From positions 1 through 10,248 of the forward strand of contig JAOTUT010000035.1 in the NCBI GenBank assembly GCA_029863735.1: a DNA stretch of 10,248 nt, written 5' to 3'. Source of the DNA: Ignavibacteria bacterium (GTDB lineage Bacteria > Bacteroidota > Ignavibacteria > Ignavibacteriales > Ignavibacteriaceae). The position numbers were made by a program, and so were the translations under genes. Within the stretch, counting starts at the first letter, position 1; each line of letters begins with the position of its first letter. Positions 1-7,229 of the stretch are shown here, in pieces. The notes under the pieces are model-generated. The model made no database searches and was not told the origin of the DNA. It saw nothing but the letters and a program-made list of their open reading frames with translations.

Positions 1-1254
1 CTGAGTCAGAAACAAGATGAAATAACCAAGGATCTTGAGAAGCTGAAAAAGGAAATGGAAAATCTTGATGAAAAAATGAGCGAAGTTCCTGATATGCCGA
101 AGGAAGAAATGGAAGAATTAATGGAGGAATTTCAGAAACAGCAGAACCAGGAATTGTCACAGCAGTCATCACAGGATATTCAACAAAAACAAAAACAAAA
201 AGCAAATCAGAATCAAAAGCAGCTTTCACAAAATATGCAGCAGATGAAACAGATGATGAAAGAGATGAAAGATTCGATGCAGCAGCAAAATCAAATGCAG
301 ACTTTAACCGATATGATGAAGATACTTGACAATATTATTTCTCTTTCCAAACAGCAGGAAGATTTGAAGAACGAATCAAAAAATCTTGAACCGAACTCAT
401 CAATATTAAATGATATGGCAAAGAAAGAAAATGATCTCTCTAATAGCCTGAACAATATAATGCAGCAGATGTCTGAACTTTCACAAAAGACCTTTGCAAT
501 CAGTCCTGAAATGGGTAAAGCACTTGGTGATGCAAAAAAACAAATGGATAATTCGGTTCAGGCGATGAAAAACAGGAATGGTTTACTTGCTTCAAACCAG
601 CAGGAAGAGGCAATGAAATCTCTCAATGAATCGGCAATGATGATGAAGAATTCAATGGAATCAATGATGCAAGGTGGTGGACAGGGAGGAATGATGTCGC
701 TTATGCAGCAGCTTCAGGGATTATCAGGTCAGCAAATGAACCTTAATAATCTGACCCAAATGCTTCAAAAAATGCAGCAGGGTGGAATGTCACCGCAACA
801 ACAGTCCGAGATGCAACGGCTTTCACAACAACAACAATTAATTCAAAAATCTCTTGAACAGCTTAATCAGGAAGCCAAAGTTTCTGGTCAATCAACAAAA
901 CTTCCTGCCGATCTTGATAACATCCTAAAAAGAATGCAGGAAGTTGTTACAGATATGCAGGGAGAAAAATTGGATGATGAATTGATTCAGAAACAAGAAA
1001 ATATTCTTAGTAAACTCCTGGATGCTCAAAGGTCATTAAATGAAAGAGATTATGAGAAAGAAAGGGAATCCAGAACTGGTGAAAATGTGACTAGAAATTT
1101 TCCTGCTGACCTAAATTTTAATTCTGCAAATTCATTAAATAAAATCCGCGATGAATTGAACAAAGCTGTAAAAGAAGGATACTCGAGAGATTATGAGGAT
1201 TTGATCAGGAAGTATTATGAAATCCTGCAAAATGAAGTAATAGAGAATCGATAG
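1..1254 (+). CDS. DUF4175-like Gln/Met-rich coiled-coil protein, C-terminal part (5' end missing)
   Basis: The reading frame is open from base 1, so the gene starts upstream; an ATG at 55 is only an internal methionine. The visible 417 residues have no membrane segment. Roughly residues 43-280 are a low-complexity stretch dominated by Gln, Met, Lys, Ser and Asn, with a short Gly-rich spot (GGGQGG) and strong helical, coiled-coil character. The last third is less biased. It carries a block around residues 328-363 with the pattern ENILSKLLDAQRS followed by an RDYEKERESR segment, then a final helical block ending near EDLIRKYYEIL. This arrangement matches my recollection of the C-terminus of DUF4175 proteins, which are long, have N-terminal membrane helices, and have no established function. 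The family call rests on the tail alone, since the N-terminal part is not visible. A hairpin with a T-run follows the stop, so the next gene is probably a separate unit. Confidence 0.72.
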   Translation: MSQKQDEITKDLEKLKKEMENLDEKMSEVPDMPKEEMEELMEEFQKQQNQELSQQSSQDIQQKQKQKANQNQKQLSQNMQQMKQMMKEMKDSMQQQNQMQTLTDMMKILDNIISLSKQQEDLKNESKNLEPNSSILNDMAKKENDLSNSLNNIMQQMSELSQKTFAISPEMGKALGDAKKQMDNSVQAMKNRNGLLASNQQEEAMKSLNESAMMMKNSMESMMQGGGQGGMMSLMQQLQGLSGQQMNLNNLTQMLQKMQQGGMSPQQQSEMQRLSQQQQLIQKSLEQLNQEAKVSGQSTKLPADLDNILKRMQEVVTDMQGEKLDDELIQKQENILSKLLDAQRSLNERDYEKERESRTGENVTRNFPADLNFNSANSLNKIRDELNKAVKEGYSRDYEDLIRKYYEILQNEVIENR

Positions 1255-1287
1255 TCTGTTACTCCTGCCAAAATCATTATCTTAAAT

Positions 1288-1323
1288 AAAAAACGCTCTG
1301 AGCTAAAAAAGGCTCTTTTTTTT
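1288..1323 (+). terminator. weak intrinsic terminator after the DUF4175-like gene
   Basis: A short stem GAGC (1300-1303) / GCTC (1312-1315) encloses an 8-nt loop and is followed directly by eight T residues (1316-1323). An A-run at 1288-1293 could pair with the T-run and lengthen the structure around a bulge. The stem has only 4 bp, so strength is doubtful, but it sits 34 nt after a stop codon and just before a promoter-like element. Confidence 0.45.
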
Positions 1324-1346
1324 AAATTTTTTAAGGTAAATCTGTA

Positions 1347-1354
1347 TATTTTTG
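1347..1354 (+). promoter_or_regulatory. candidate Bacteroidota-type -7 promoter element for the kinase cluster
   Basis: TATTTTTG is an exact match to the TAnnTTTG -7 consensus of Bacteroidota primary-sigma promoters. It lies 18 nt before the ATG at 1373 and just after a terminator-like hairpin. No clear TTG-type -33 element is visible, since the stretch about 20 nt upstream is a T/A run. If used, transcription would start near 1360 and give a very short leader of about 12 nt. It would also exclude the in-frame TTG at 1352 as a translation start, because that TTG is part of this element. Confidence 0.42.
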
Positions 1355-1372
1355 AGAATTGAAAATAACACA

Positions 1373-3025
1373 ATGAATGAATTAATAGAAAATACTCTAA
1401 ACATTATTTCTAAGATAACTTCAAGCAGGCAGGGTTATTTACTGCAGCTTGGTGAACAGGGTTATAGCATTTTAAATATCTGGGGAGGAAAAAACGAAGA
1501 CTTTACTTCACTAAACGATTTACTTTTTCAATTGTTAAAATCAGGCGGAATCGATACTGAAAAGGTTACAAGTCTCCCATCAGTTATGAAAATTCTTAAA
1601 GAAAGGTTTTCCTCTTCATTTTTTATAAAGGATCTTATTTATTTCTCTGAGCGAAACTTATTCGTTTACATCCTTCTGTTTTCTGACAATCGTGAAGACT
1701 TTAAAGAAGATTCAAAAAATAGAATTATGCCGGTCCTTTCTATTCTTAGCCACCAGGTTAAGGAATGGTTTGAACAGCTAAATGAAAATAAATTATTATC
1801 ACCCAGTCAGAATTTCGTTCCGACAGAGAGAAAAAGAATAATTGATGAATGGGAAAATAAATTTAACCTGCTTGTTAAAACCTCACCTGATCTGATATTT
1901 ATTCTAGATCATTCCGGAAAAATTATTCTGATAAACGAAGCTGCGAAAAATTATCTGGAATATTCTCCAGAAGAAATGAAAGGTAAACATTTTTTAGATT
2001 TTATAAATAAAGAAGATACATCACTAGTGAATATCTCTTTCAACAGGGTTCTCTCTGAAAAGAAATCAATAAATTTCAAAACAAATCTGCTTACCAAGTA
2101 TAGTCATGTGTTCCCATTTGAATTGAGCTGCAATACCATATCAGAAAATAAGAAAATCATAGGATTGCTGGGAATTGGTAAAGATTTGAGTGAGAAAATC
2201 AGGTACGAAAACGAACTTGAGAAGATCAAACCAAAATTAACAGAAATAAAAAGGATGTTAAATATTGAACGTGCCAGAACCTCTCCTCAGAAAACTGTTG
2301 TTGAAGAACTTAATAGGTTGAAGTATGATTTTATTTCAGGTCTTTCGCATGAATTCAGAACTACTTTAGCATCCATTATTGGTTTTTCTGAAACGATTGT
2401 ATCTGATCCTGAATTAACCGATTCGATGAAGGAAGAATTTGTTAATGTAATTATGAGCGAAGGTAAGAGGCTGGCAAAGCTAATAAACTATTTTTTGGAT
2501 ACTTCGAAAGATGATGAAAAAATGATAATGATTAATAAAACGACAATTGAACTGATAAAATTAATTCAGGAAGTTATTACGGCGAATATTGAATTAGCGA
2601 GTTTTAAAGAGATTGTAATTAATTTTGAGCACCCCCAGGAAGAAATTTATCTGGAAGCGGACAGGGACAGTCTTTTCCAGGTAATCAATGCACTGCTTAA
2701 TAATGCTATAAGGTATACTGATGAGCTTGGTAGAGTGAAAATTATAATCAATAATTATATATCAGAAGTGGAAATTATTGTAAGTGACACAGGAATAGGT
2801 ATACCTGATGAAGACCAACCCTATATTTTTCAAAGATTCTTCAAGGCGAGCAGGAGAATGAGCGATATTCCAAGTGTTGGGGTTGGCTTGGTTTTTGTAA
2901 AACAAATAATCGATTTGCATAAAGGTTTAATAACAGTTCAAAGTGAAACCGGCAGCGGTACTGCTTTTCTGGTAAAATTGCCTAAAAGAAGTAATATTGA
3001 AAAAAATGAGGTAAATCTTGAGTAA
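1373..3025 (+). CDS. soluble PAS-domain sensor histidine kinase
   Basis: Autophosphorylating sensor kinase of a two-component system, predicted cytoplasmic because no membrane segment or signal peptide is seen. Residues 1-140 resemble a GAF-type sensory domain, though weakly. About 163-275 is a PAS domain (SPDLIFILDHSGKIILIN, then a GLLGIGKDLSE end). A charged helical linker leads to HisKA with the H-box SHEFRTTLASI, phospho-acceptor His326. The ATPase domain has the N-box LLNNAIRYT (Asn444), G1 DTGIG (472-476), the F-box IFQRFF and G2 GVGL (503-506), so catalysis should be intact. The usual H-box Pro is Thr331, while the phosphatase-type Thr at H+4 (Thr330) is kept. I chose ATG 1373 (550 aa): the TTG at 1352 would add seven residues but lies inside a promoter-like element. 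The 3' end overlaps the response regulator by 8 nt, which points to a cognate, co-translated pair. The input signal cannot be told from sequence. Confidence 0.92.
   Translation: MNELIENTLNIISKITSSRQGYLLQLGEQGYSILNIWGGKNEDFTSLNDLLFQLLKSGGIDTEKVTSLPSVMKILKERFSSSFFIKDLIYFSERNLFVYILLFSDNREDFKEDSKNRIMPVLSILSHQVKEWFEQLNENKLLSPSQNFVPTERKRIIDEWENKFNLLVKTSPDLIFILDHSGKIILINEAAKNYLEYSPEEMKGKHFLDFINKEDTSLVNISFNRVLSEKKSINFKTNLLTKYSHVFPFELSCNTISENKKIIGLLGIGKDLSEKIRYENELEKIKPKLTEIKRMLNIERARTSPQKTVVEELNRLKYDFISGLSHEFRTTLASIIGFSETIVSDPELTDSMKEEFVNVIMSEGKRLAKLINYFLDTSKDDEKMIMINKTTIELIKLIQEVITANIELASFKEIVINFEHPQEEIYLEADRDSLFQVINALLNNAIRYTDELGRVKIIINNYISEVEIIVSDTGIGIPDEDQPYIFQRFFKASRRMSDIPSVGVGLVFVKQIIDLHKGLITVQSETGSGTAFLVKLPKRSNIEKNEVNLE
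3008..3011 (+). promoter_or_regulatory. Shine-Dalgarno deciding the TTG start of the NtrC-type regulator
   Basis: GAGG lies 6 nt upstream of the TTG at 3018, inside the last codons of the kinase gene. It is one of the few good Shine-Dalgarno sequences in the window. Any later start would remove the first beta-strand of the receiver domain, so this site supports initiation at TTG. Confidence 0.7.
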
Positions 3026-4388
3026 ACAGGTATTCATAGTTGATGATGAACAATCCATCGCTAAACTGCTATCGTTTTGGGTTAAGGATAAATGGGGCTA
3101 TGAAGTTGAAATATTTTCAAACAGTGAATCTATGTTTAAAAAACTTAGTGCAAAGCCCGACATCATTTTACTGGATATTATGTTACCAGGTATAGATGGA
3201 ATCGAAACGCTGAAAAAAATAAAACAAATTGATGAACACCTTCCTGTAATAATGCTTTCTGCACAGGGAAGAATTGATGTTGCAGTCGATTCTATAAAGT
3301 ATGGTGCTTATGATTATTTCTCAAAACCAATTGATCAGCAAAAGCTCGAACTCTCTTTAAAGAATGCCATTCGTAATTATGATTTGGTCAAAGAAATTCA
3401 AAATCTTAAAGAGAATGTTAAAAAAGAATACAGCTTCGATAATATTATTTCTGCTGATGGTAAAATGCAAGATGTCTTTAAACTTGTTTCCAAAGTACTC
3501 GATAATGACATTACAGTTTTAATATATGGTGAAAGCGGTACAGGAAAAGAACTTATTGCCAGAGCTATTCACTACAACGGTAGAAGGAAAGATAAACCAT
3601 TTGTTGTTGTAAACTGTGCCTCCATTCCGAGAGAACTTCTTGAAAGTGAATTATTCGGACACGAGAAAGGCTCATTCACGGGTGCTCATCAAAGGAAGCT
3701 TGGCAAATTCGAGCTTGCAAAAGATGGAACAATATTTCTGGATGAAGTCGGTGAACTTGAAATGTTATTGCAAGCAAAACTTCTGAGAGTTATTCAAGAG
3801 AAAGAATTTGAACGGGTAGGCGGCAATGAACTGATAAAAACGAATGTTCGCATTATTTCAGCCACTAACAGAGAATTAAAGCAGGCAGTAGAGCAAAAAC
3901 AATTTCGTGAAGATCTTTTTTACAGATTGAATTCATTCCCAATATCTATTCCTCCAATCAGGCAGAGACGTGCAGATATTCTTGTCCTCACTGAATACTT
4001 CCTGGAGGAATTCAACAAGAAGCTTCAAAAGAATGTAAAAGGATTCAGCAAAAAAGCTTTAAAGCTTATTTATGAATATGACTGGCCCGGAAACGTACGT
4101 GAGATGGAAAACACCATTGAACGCTGTATGATTATTTCAGAAAAAGATCAGCTGGATCTTGATGATTTACCACAACATATCAGGGCTGCTGATACTTCAG
4201 TTACTGCTGATCAGCAGAGCGTTATGTTTACTGATGACAATATTATTCCATTTGAAAAAATAAAAGAGAAATCAATCAGACACGCATTAAAAGTTACAGG
4301 AGGTAATATTGTTGAAGCTGCAAGAAAACTACAGCTTGGCAGAGCCACAATTTATCGTCTCATGGAAAAGTACGGTATCGAGAGCTGA
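3018..4388 (+). CDS. NtrC-family sigma-54-dependent response regulator
   Basis: Cytoplasmic transcription activator, 456 aa, the usual size for the family. The receiver domain (1-120) has acidic Asp9/Asp10, phospho-acceptor Asp53, Ser81 and Lys103. The AAA+ domain (about 140-380) has Walker A GESGTGKE (171-178), the sigma-54 contact loop GSFTGA (218-223), Walker B GTIFLDEVGEL with Asp242/Glu243, arginine-finger region REDLFYRL (297-304) and WPGNVREMEN (356-365). A Fis-type helix-turn-helix (about 427-452, GGNIVEAARKLQLGRATIYR) ends the protein. Family knowledge: phosphorylation drives oligomerisation, and ATP hydrolysis remodels sigma-54 RNA polymerase. The loop has Ser where GAFTGA has Ala; Phe and Thr, the key sigma-54 contacts, are kept. 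The start is TTG, supported by GAGG 6 nt upstream and by the intact receiver N-terminus. The 8-nt overlap with the kinase gene marks the kinase as its partner. Target promoters are not visible here. Confidence 0.95.
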   Translation: MSKQVFIVDDEQSIAKLLSFWVKDKWGYEVEIFSNSESMFKKLSAKPDIILLDIMLPGIDGIETLKKIKQIDEHLPVIMLSAQGRIDVAVDSIKYGAYDYFSKPIDQQKLELSLKNAIRNYDLVKEIQNLKENVKKEYSFDNIISADGKMQDVFKLVSKVLDNDITVLIYGESGTGKELIARAIHYNGRRKDKPFVVVNCASIPRELLESELFGHEKGSFTGAHQRKLGKFELAKDGTIFLDEVGELEMLLQAKLLRVIQEKEFERVGGNELIKTNVRIISATNRELKQAVEQKQFREDLFYRLNSFPISIPPIRQRRADILVLTEYFLEEFNKKLQKNVKGFSKKALKLIYEYDWPGNVREMENTIERCMIISEKDQLDLDDLPQHIRAADTSVTADQQSVMFTDDNIIPFEKIKEKSIRHALKVTGGNIVEAARKLQLGRATIYRLMEKYGIES

Positions 4389-4429
4389 GATTTATCGAAA
4401 AATCTTCCAAAAAGTTGGTCACACTTTAG

Positions 4430-5998
4430 ATGAGTGTTAGTGAAAAAAAATCGATACTGGTCATTGATGATGATATAACTATCCGCAAGCTTATCTCCCA
4501 TCATTTAAAACTTAACAGTTATAAAGTTTACCTTGCATCCAATACTGAAGAGGGCTTTAATCAGTTATTTAATAATAATATTGATCTGGTCTTATGTGAT
4601 ATTATAATGGATAAAATGGATGGCTTTACATTTTGCAGGTTAGTTCGCGAAAATGAAAAGTATCGATCAATTCCATTCGTGTTTGTAACTGCTAAAAATA
4701 CTTTTGAAGACAAATCAAAAGCTCTTGAAGTCGGAGGGGATGACTTTATAACAAAGCCATTTAATGTTGATGAACTAATTTTAAAAATTAAAGCTCTGAT
4801 GAGGCGCTCTGAAATTCATCTTATATATGGTACCAGAAAAAATCTGGAAAAAGTATTTTCCAAAAGAATACCGAGAGTAGTAATTATAGATGATGATAAA
4901 GCTGCTCTAACAATGTATCAGGCGGGATTGAATAAAACAGGTATCGATTGTCAGGTTGCTTATAATGCATTAGATGGTCTTAAACTCGTTAGTTCATTCC
5001 AGCCTGATTTAATTGTTGCTGATGTAATGATGCCTGAAATTGATGGCTTTGAATTTCGTGAGATGCTTTTAGGTGATACTAATTTAGCTTCCATTCCTTT
5101 CGTTTTTCTTAGCAACTTAGGATCTGACGACCAAATTCTTCAGGGGTTCGATAAGGAAATTACTGATTACATATTAAAGGCAAGTGGCTACAAGATTGTC
5201 ATTGCCAAAATCTTAGCATTATTAAAGAGCCTTAATAATGAGAGAACTAAGGTTGTGAAAGATTTACACGAAGCTTCGGACTTTCTTAAAACAAGTGTAG
5301 TACCGGAAGAGTTTCCTGAATTTGAAAACTTTGCGATCGAGTATTGGCATGTTCCTTATACAGGAATACCGGGGGGTGATTTTATTGATCATTTTTTACT
5401 TGATGAAAATCACCTTACCATTATACTTGGAGATGTAATGGGGAAAAAATGGGGGGCATGGTATTTCGCTTATGCGTACGCTGGTTATATTAGAAGTGCT
5501 ATTCATTCAGTTATTCAGGATGGAGATGTAACCTCTCCGGGAAAAATTATTAGCAAAGTAAACAATCTGGTTTATCAGGATTCCAAGATCTCAGAAGTAT
5601 TTTCGACTCTATCCGTGGTTGTAATTGATAAGCTGAATATGACACTCAAATATTCCGGCGCCGGGGATTTACCTATTATTTATAAAAACAAATCAACTGG
5701 CGAGATAAAAAGAATAGACTCCCGCGGCTCACTATTAGGATTTAGTAAGGATACTGTTTTTGAAGATGCAAACCTTCAAATGAATTCTGGTGATACTGTA
5801 ATTATGGCAACGGATGGTCTGGTAGAAAGCCGGAATGATAAAGGGGATCATTTTGGTGTGAGTAAGTTGGTAAAGTCAATCCAAAAAGATGGCTTTCTTG
5901 ATTCTCCTCTAAGTATTATTAAGACTGAGTTGATGAGTTTTAATCAGCAAAAATTTGATGACGATATTAGTATGATTTCTATTTCTGCTTCTAAATAA
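4430..5998 (+). CDS. dual-receiver response regulator with PP2C/SpoIIE-type serine phosphatase output
   Basis: A 522-aa cytoplasmic protein of three domains. Receiver 1 (about 8-126) has Asp13-15, phospho-acceptor Asp57, Thr87 and Lys109. Receiver 2 (about 149-267) has Asp154-156, Asp198, Ser228 and Lys250, so both look competent. The C-terminal RsbU/SpoIIE-like PPM phosphatase (about 285-519) shows metal-binding motifs PGGDFID (Asp317, Asp320), GDVMGK (Asp335), ATDGLVE (Asp462) and FDDD (510-512). Related proteins dephosphorylate a Ser/Thr on an anti-sigma antagonist (RsbV/SpoIIAA type), releasing a sigma factor; the substrate here is unknown and no RsbV or RsbW homologue is in the window. 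The motif reads GDVMGKKWGAW where classical RsbU has a GDVSGKG-like form, so it belongs to a divergent subgroup. It starts 41 nt after the NtrC-type gene with no convincing terminator between, so co-transcription is likely. ATG 4430 lacks a Shine-Dalgarno but is right for the first beta-strand. Confidence 0.92.
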   Translation: MSVSEKKSILVIDDDITIRKLISHHLKLNSYKVYLASNTEEGFNQLFNNNIDLVLCDIIMDKMDGFTFCRLVRENEKYRSIPFVFVTAKNTFEDKSKALEVGGDDFITKPFNVDELILKIKALMRRSEIHLIYGTRKNLEKVFSKRIPRVVIIDDDKAALTMYQAGLNKTGIDCQVAYNALDGLKLVSSFQPDLIVADVMMPEIDGFEFREMLLGDTNLASIPFVFLSNLGSDDQILQGFDKEITDYILKASGYKIVIAKILALLKSLNNERTKVVKDLHEASDFLKTSVVPEEFPEFENFAIEYWHVPYTGIPGGDFIDHFLLDENHLTIILGDVMGKKWGAWYFAYAYAGYIRSAIHSVIQDGDVTSPGKIISKVNNLVYQDSKISEVFSTLSVVVIDKLNMTLKYSGAGDLPIIYKNKSTGEIKRIDSRGSLLGFSKDTVFEDANLQMNSGDTVIMATDGLVESRNDKGDHFGVSKLVKSIQKDGFLDSPLSIIKTELMSFNQQKFDDDISMISISASK

Positions 5999-6034
5999 TT
6001 TTCTCGTATAAACTATTCTTATTTATTCACCTCT

Positions 6035-6068
6035 CAAAAAACAACAATATTTTAATTCTGTTTTTTTG
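6035..6068. terminator. possible weak terminator in the convergent gap before prfA
   Basis: CAAAAAACA (6035-6043) can pair with the TG-T7-G stretch at 6059-6068 around a roughly 15-nt AT-rich loop. It lies in the 80-nt gap between two converging genes, and its arms give a T-run on either strand. The stem is almost all A-T and may be too weak to act alone. Confidence 0.25.
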
Positions 6069-6078
6069 AAGAATGATT

Positions 6079-7152
6079 TTATTCGGTTGCCTGCAGCTTT
6101 TCTGTTTTATCGGCTATTTTAAGCTGCTCAATAAGTTCGTCGATTTGACCTTCCATTATGTTGGAAAGGTTATAAAGAGTTAATCCTATCCTGTGGTCAG
6201 TCATACGGTTTTGCGGGAAATTATAAGTTCGAATTTTATCGCTTCTGTCGCCGCTTCCTACCATTAATTTTCTTTGAGCAGAAATTTTCGCGTTCTGTTT
6301 TTTTAACTCAAGATCATATAATCTTGCCTTCAAAACTTTCATTGCTTTTTGCCTGTTCTTCAATTGTGATCTTTCATCCTGACACTGCACAACAATATCG
6401 GTAGGCAGATGTTTTATTCTTACAGCAGTCTCAACTTTATTTACATTTTGCCCTCCGGCTCCACCAGCACGGAAGATATCAATTTTTAAATCATTCTGGT
6501 TTATTTCGATCTGAACATCTTCAGCTTCAGGAAGGACTGCAACGGACGCCGCTGAAGTATGAACTCTTCCACTTCCTTCAGTTTCAGGAACTCTTTGTAC
6601 TCTGTGCACACCACTTTCAAATTTCATATCACCGTAAACGTTGTTTCCAGTCACGGAGAAAACTACTTCTTTCACTCCACCAAGTCCTGTATCATTCATA
6701 TCTATCAATTCAATTTTCCAGCCTCGCATTTCTGCATACCTGCTGTACATTCTAAAAAGCTCTCCGGCGAATAAAGCGGCTTCCTCTCCTCCAGTTCCGG
6801 CTCTAATTTCCATAATAATATCTTTATCATCATTAGGATCTTTGGGAAGAAGTAATAATTTTATTTCTTCTTCGAGCTTATCTCTTTCAATTTTCAGCTC
6901 TTCAAGTTCTGTTAGTGCCATTGAAACCAGTTCGTCGTCGCTCACAGTATCAATAATTTCTTTGTTGCCTTTAATATTATTTAGAACCACTGCATATCTC
7001 GAGTATGCTTCAACTATTTCTGTAAGATCACTTCTCTCTCTGGTTAGTGAAATCAGCTTTTCTCTGTCAGCAGAAATTCCTGGGTCTGATAGTTGTTCGT
7101 TAATGCCGTCAAATTTAATTTTTATTTTTTCTAACTTATCTGCTAAATTCAT
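6079..7152 (-). CDS. prfA: peptide chain release factor 1 (RF1)
   Basis: Class I release factor of 357 aa, the normal length, which recognises UAA and UAG in the ribosomal A site and triggers hydrolysis of peptidyl-tRNA. The N-terminal helical domain (about 1-105) is followed by the RF1 core with RAGTGGEEAALFA (117-129). The codon-recognition tripeptide is PET (189-191) in RVPETEGSGRVHTS. The PxT form marks RF1, since RF2 has SPF. The catalytic GGQ is at 233-235 in RAGGAGGQNVNKVE; its Gln is the residue methylated by PrmC in other bacteria. No prmC gene follows it here, although prfA and prmC are adjacent in many genomes. On its downstream side it converges with the phosphatase gene, and it is transcribed divergently from the membrane-protein/ispH unit. 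A TAnnTTTG element sits 23 nt before its ATG. Confidence 0.98.
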   Translation of the reverse strand: MNLADKLEKIKIKFDGINEQLSDPGISADREKLISLTRERSDLTEIVEAYSRYAVVLNNIKGNKEIIDTVSDDELVSMALTELEELKIERDKLEEEIKLLLLPKDPNDDKDIIMEIRAGTGGEEAALFAGELFRMYSRYAEMRGWKIELIDMNDTGLGGVKEVVFSVTGNNVYGDMKFESGVHRVQRVPETEGSGRVHTSAASVAVLPEAEDVQIEINQNDLKIDIFRAGGAGGQNVNKVETAVRIKHLPTDIVVQCQDERSQLKNRQKAMKVLKARLYDLELKKQNAKISAQRKLMVGSGDRSDKIRTYNFPQNRMTDHRIGLTLYNLSNIMEGQIDELIEQLKIADKTEKLQATE

Positions 7153-7175
7153 ATTGTATTTCTGAAAATTGTGTG

Positions 7176-7183
7176 CAAATATA
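7176..7183 (-). promoter_or_regulatory. candidate Bacteroidota-type -7 promoter element for prfA
   Basis: Read on the minus strand this is TATATTTG, an exact TAnnTTTG match, ending 23 nt upstream of the prfA ATG. No TTG-type -33 element is seen at 19-21 nt; the closest TTG is 30 nt away. The divergent 77-nt gap also holds a one-mismatch plus-strand version, TATTTCTG at 7157-7164, which might serve the 7230 gene. Confidence 0.45.
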
Positions 7184-7229
7184 TAAAAGCACTTCTTGAA
7201 AATCTAAAAAACGCAAGGTATTAGCAGCA

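Noticed and set aside
55..57. ATG at 55 as the start of the first gene
   Set aside because: The same frame is open back to base 1 with coiled-coil-like residues, and DUF4175-type proteins are much longer, so this is an internal methionine.
3700..3719. TTGGCA ... TTGCA resembling a sigma-54 -24/-12 promoter
   Set aside because: The GG to GC spacing is 13 nt instead of 10, and it lies inside the AAA+ coding region.
4389..4406. AGATTT ... AAATCT hairpin between the NtrC-type gene and the phosphatase gene as a terminator
   Set aside because: The stem is AT-rich with no T-run after it, so read-through is expected.
4414..4430. TTGGTCAC...TTTAGA just before the phosphatase gene as a sigma-54 site
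   Set aside because: It matches only about half of each consensus box, lacks the GC of the -12 element, and would put the transcript start inside the coding sequence.
6559..7165. Plus-strand open frames of 71 and 174 codons over prfA
   Set aside because: They are antisense shadows of prfA, Ser-rich with no domain, and prfA is certain in this interval.
7173..7192. Inverted repeat GTGC ... GCAC over the prfA promoter as an operator
   Set aside because: The arms are only 4 bp with a 12-nt AT spacer, well within chance.
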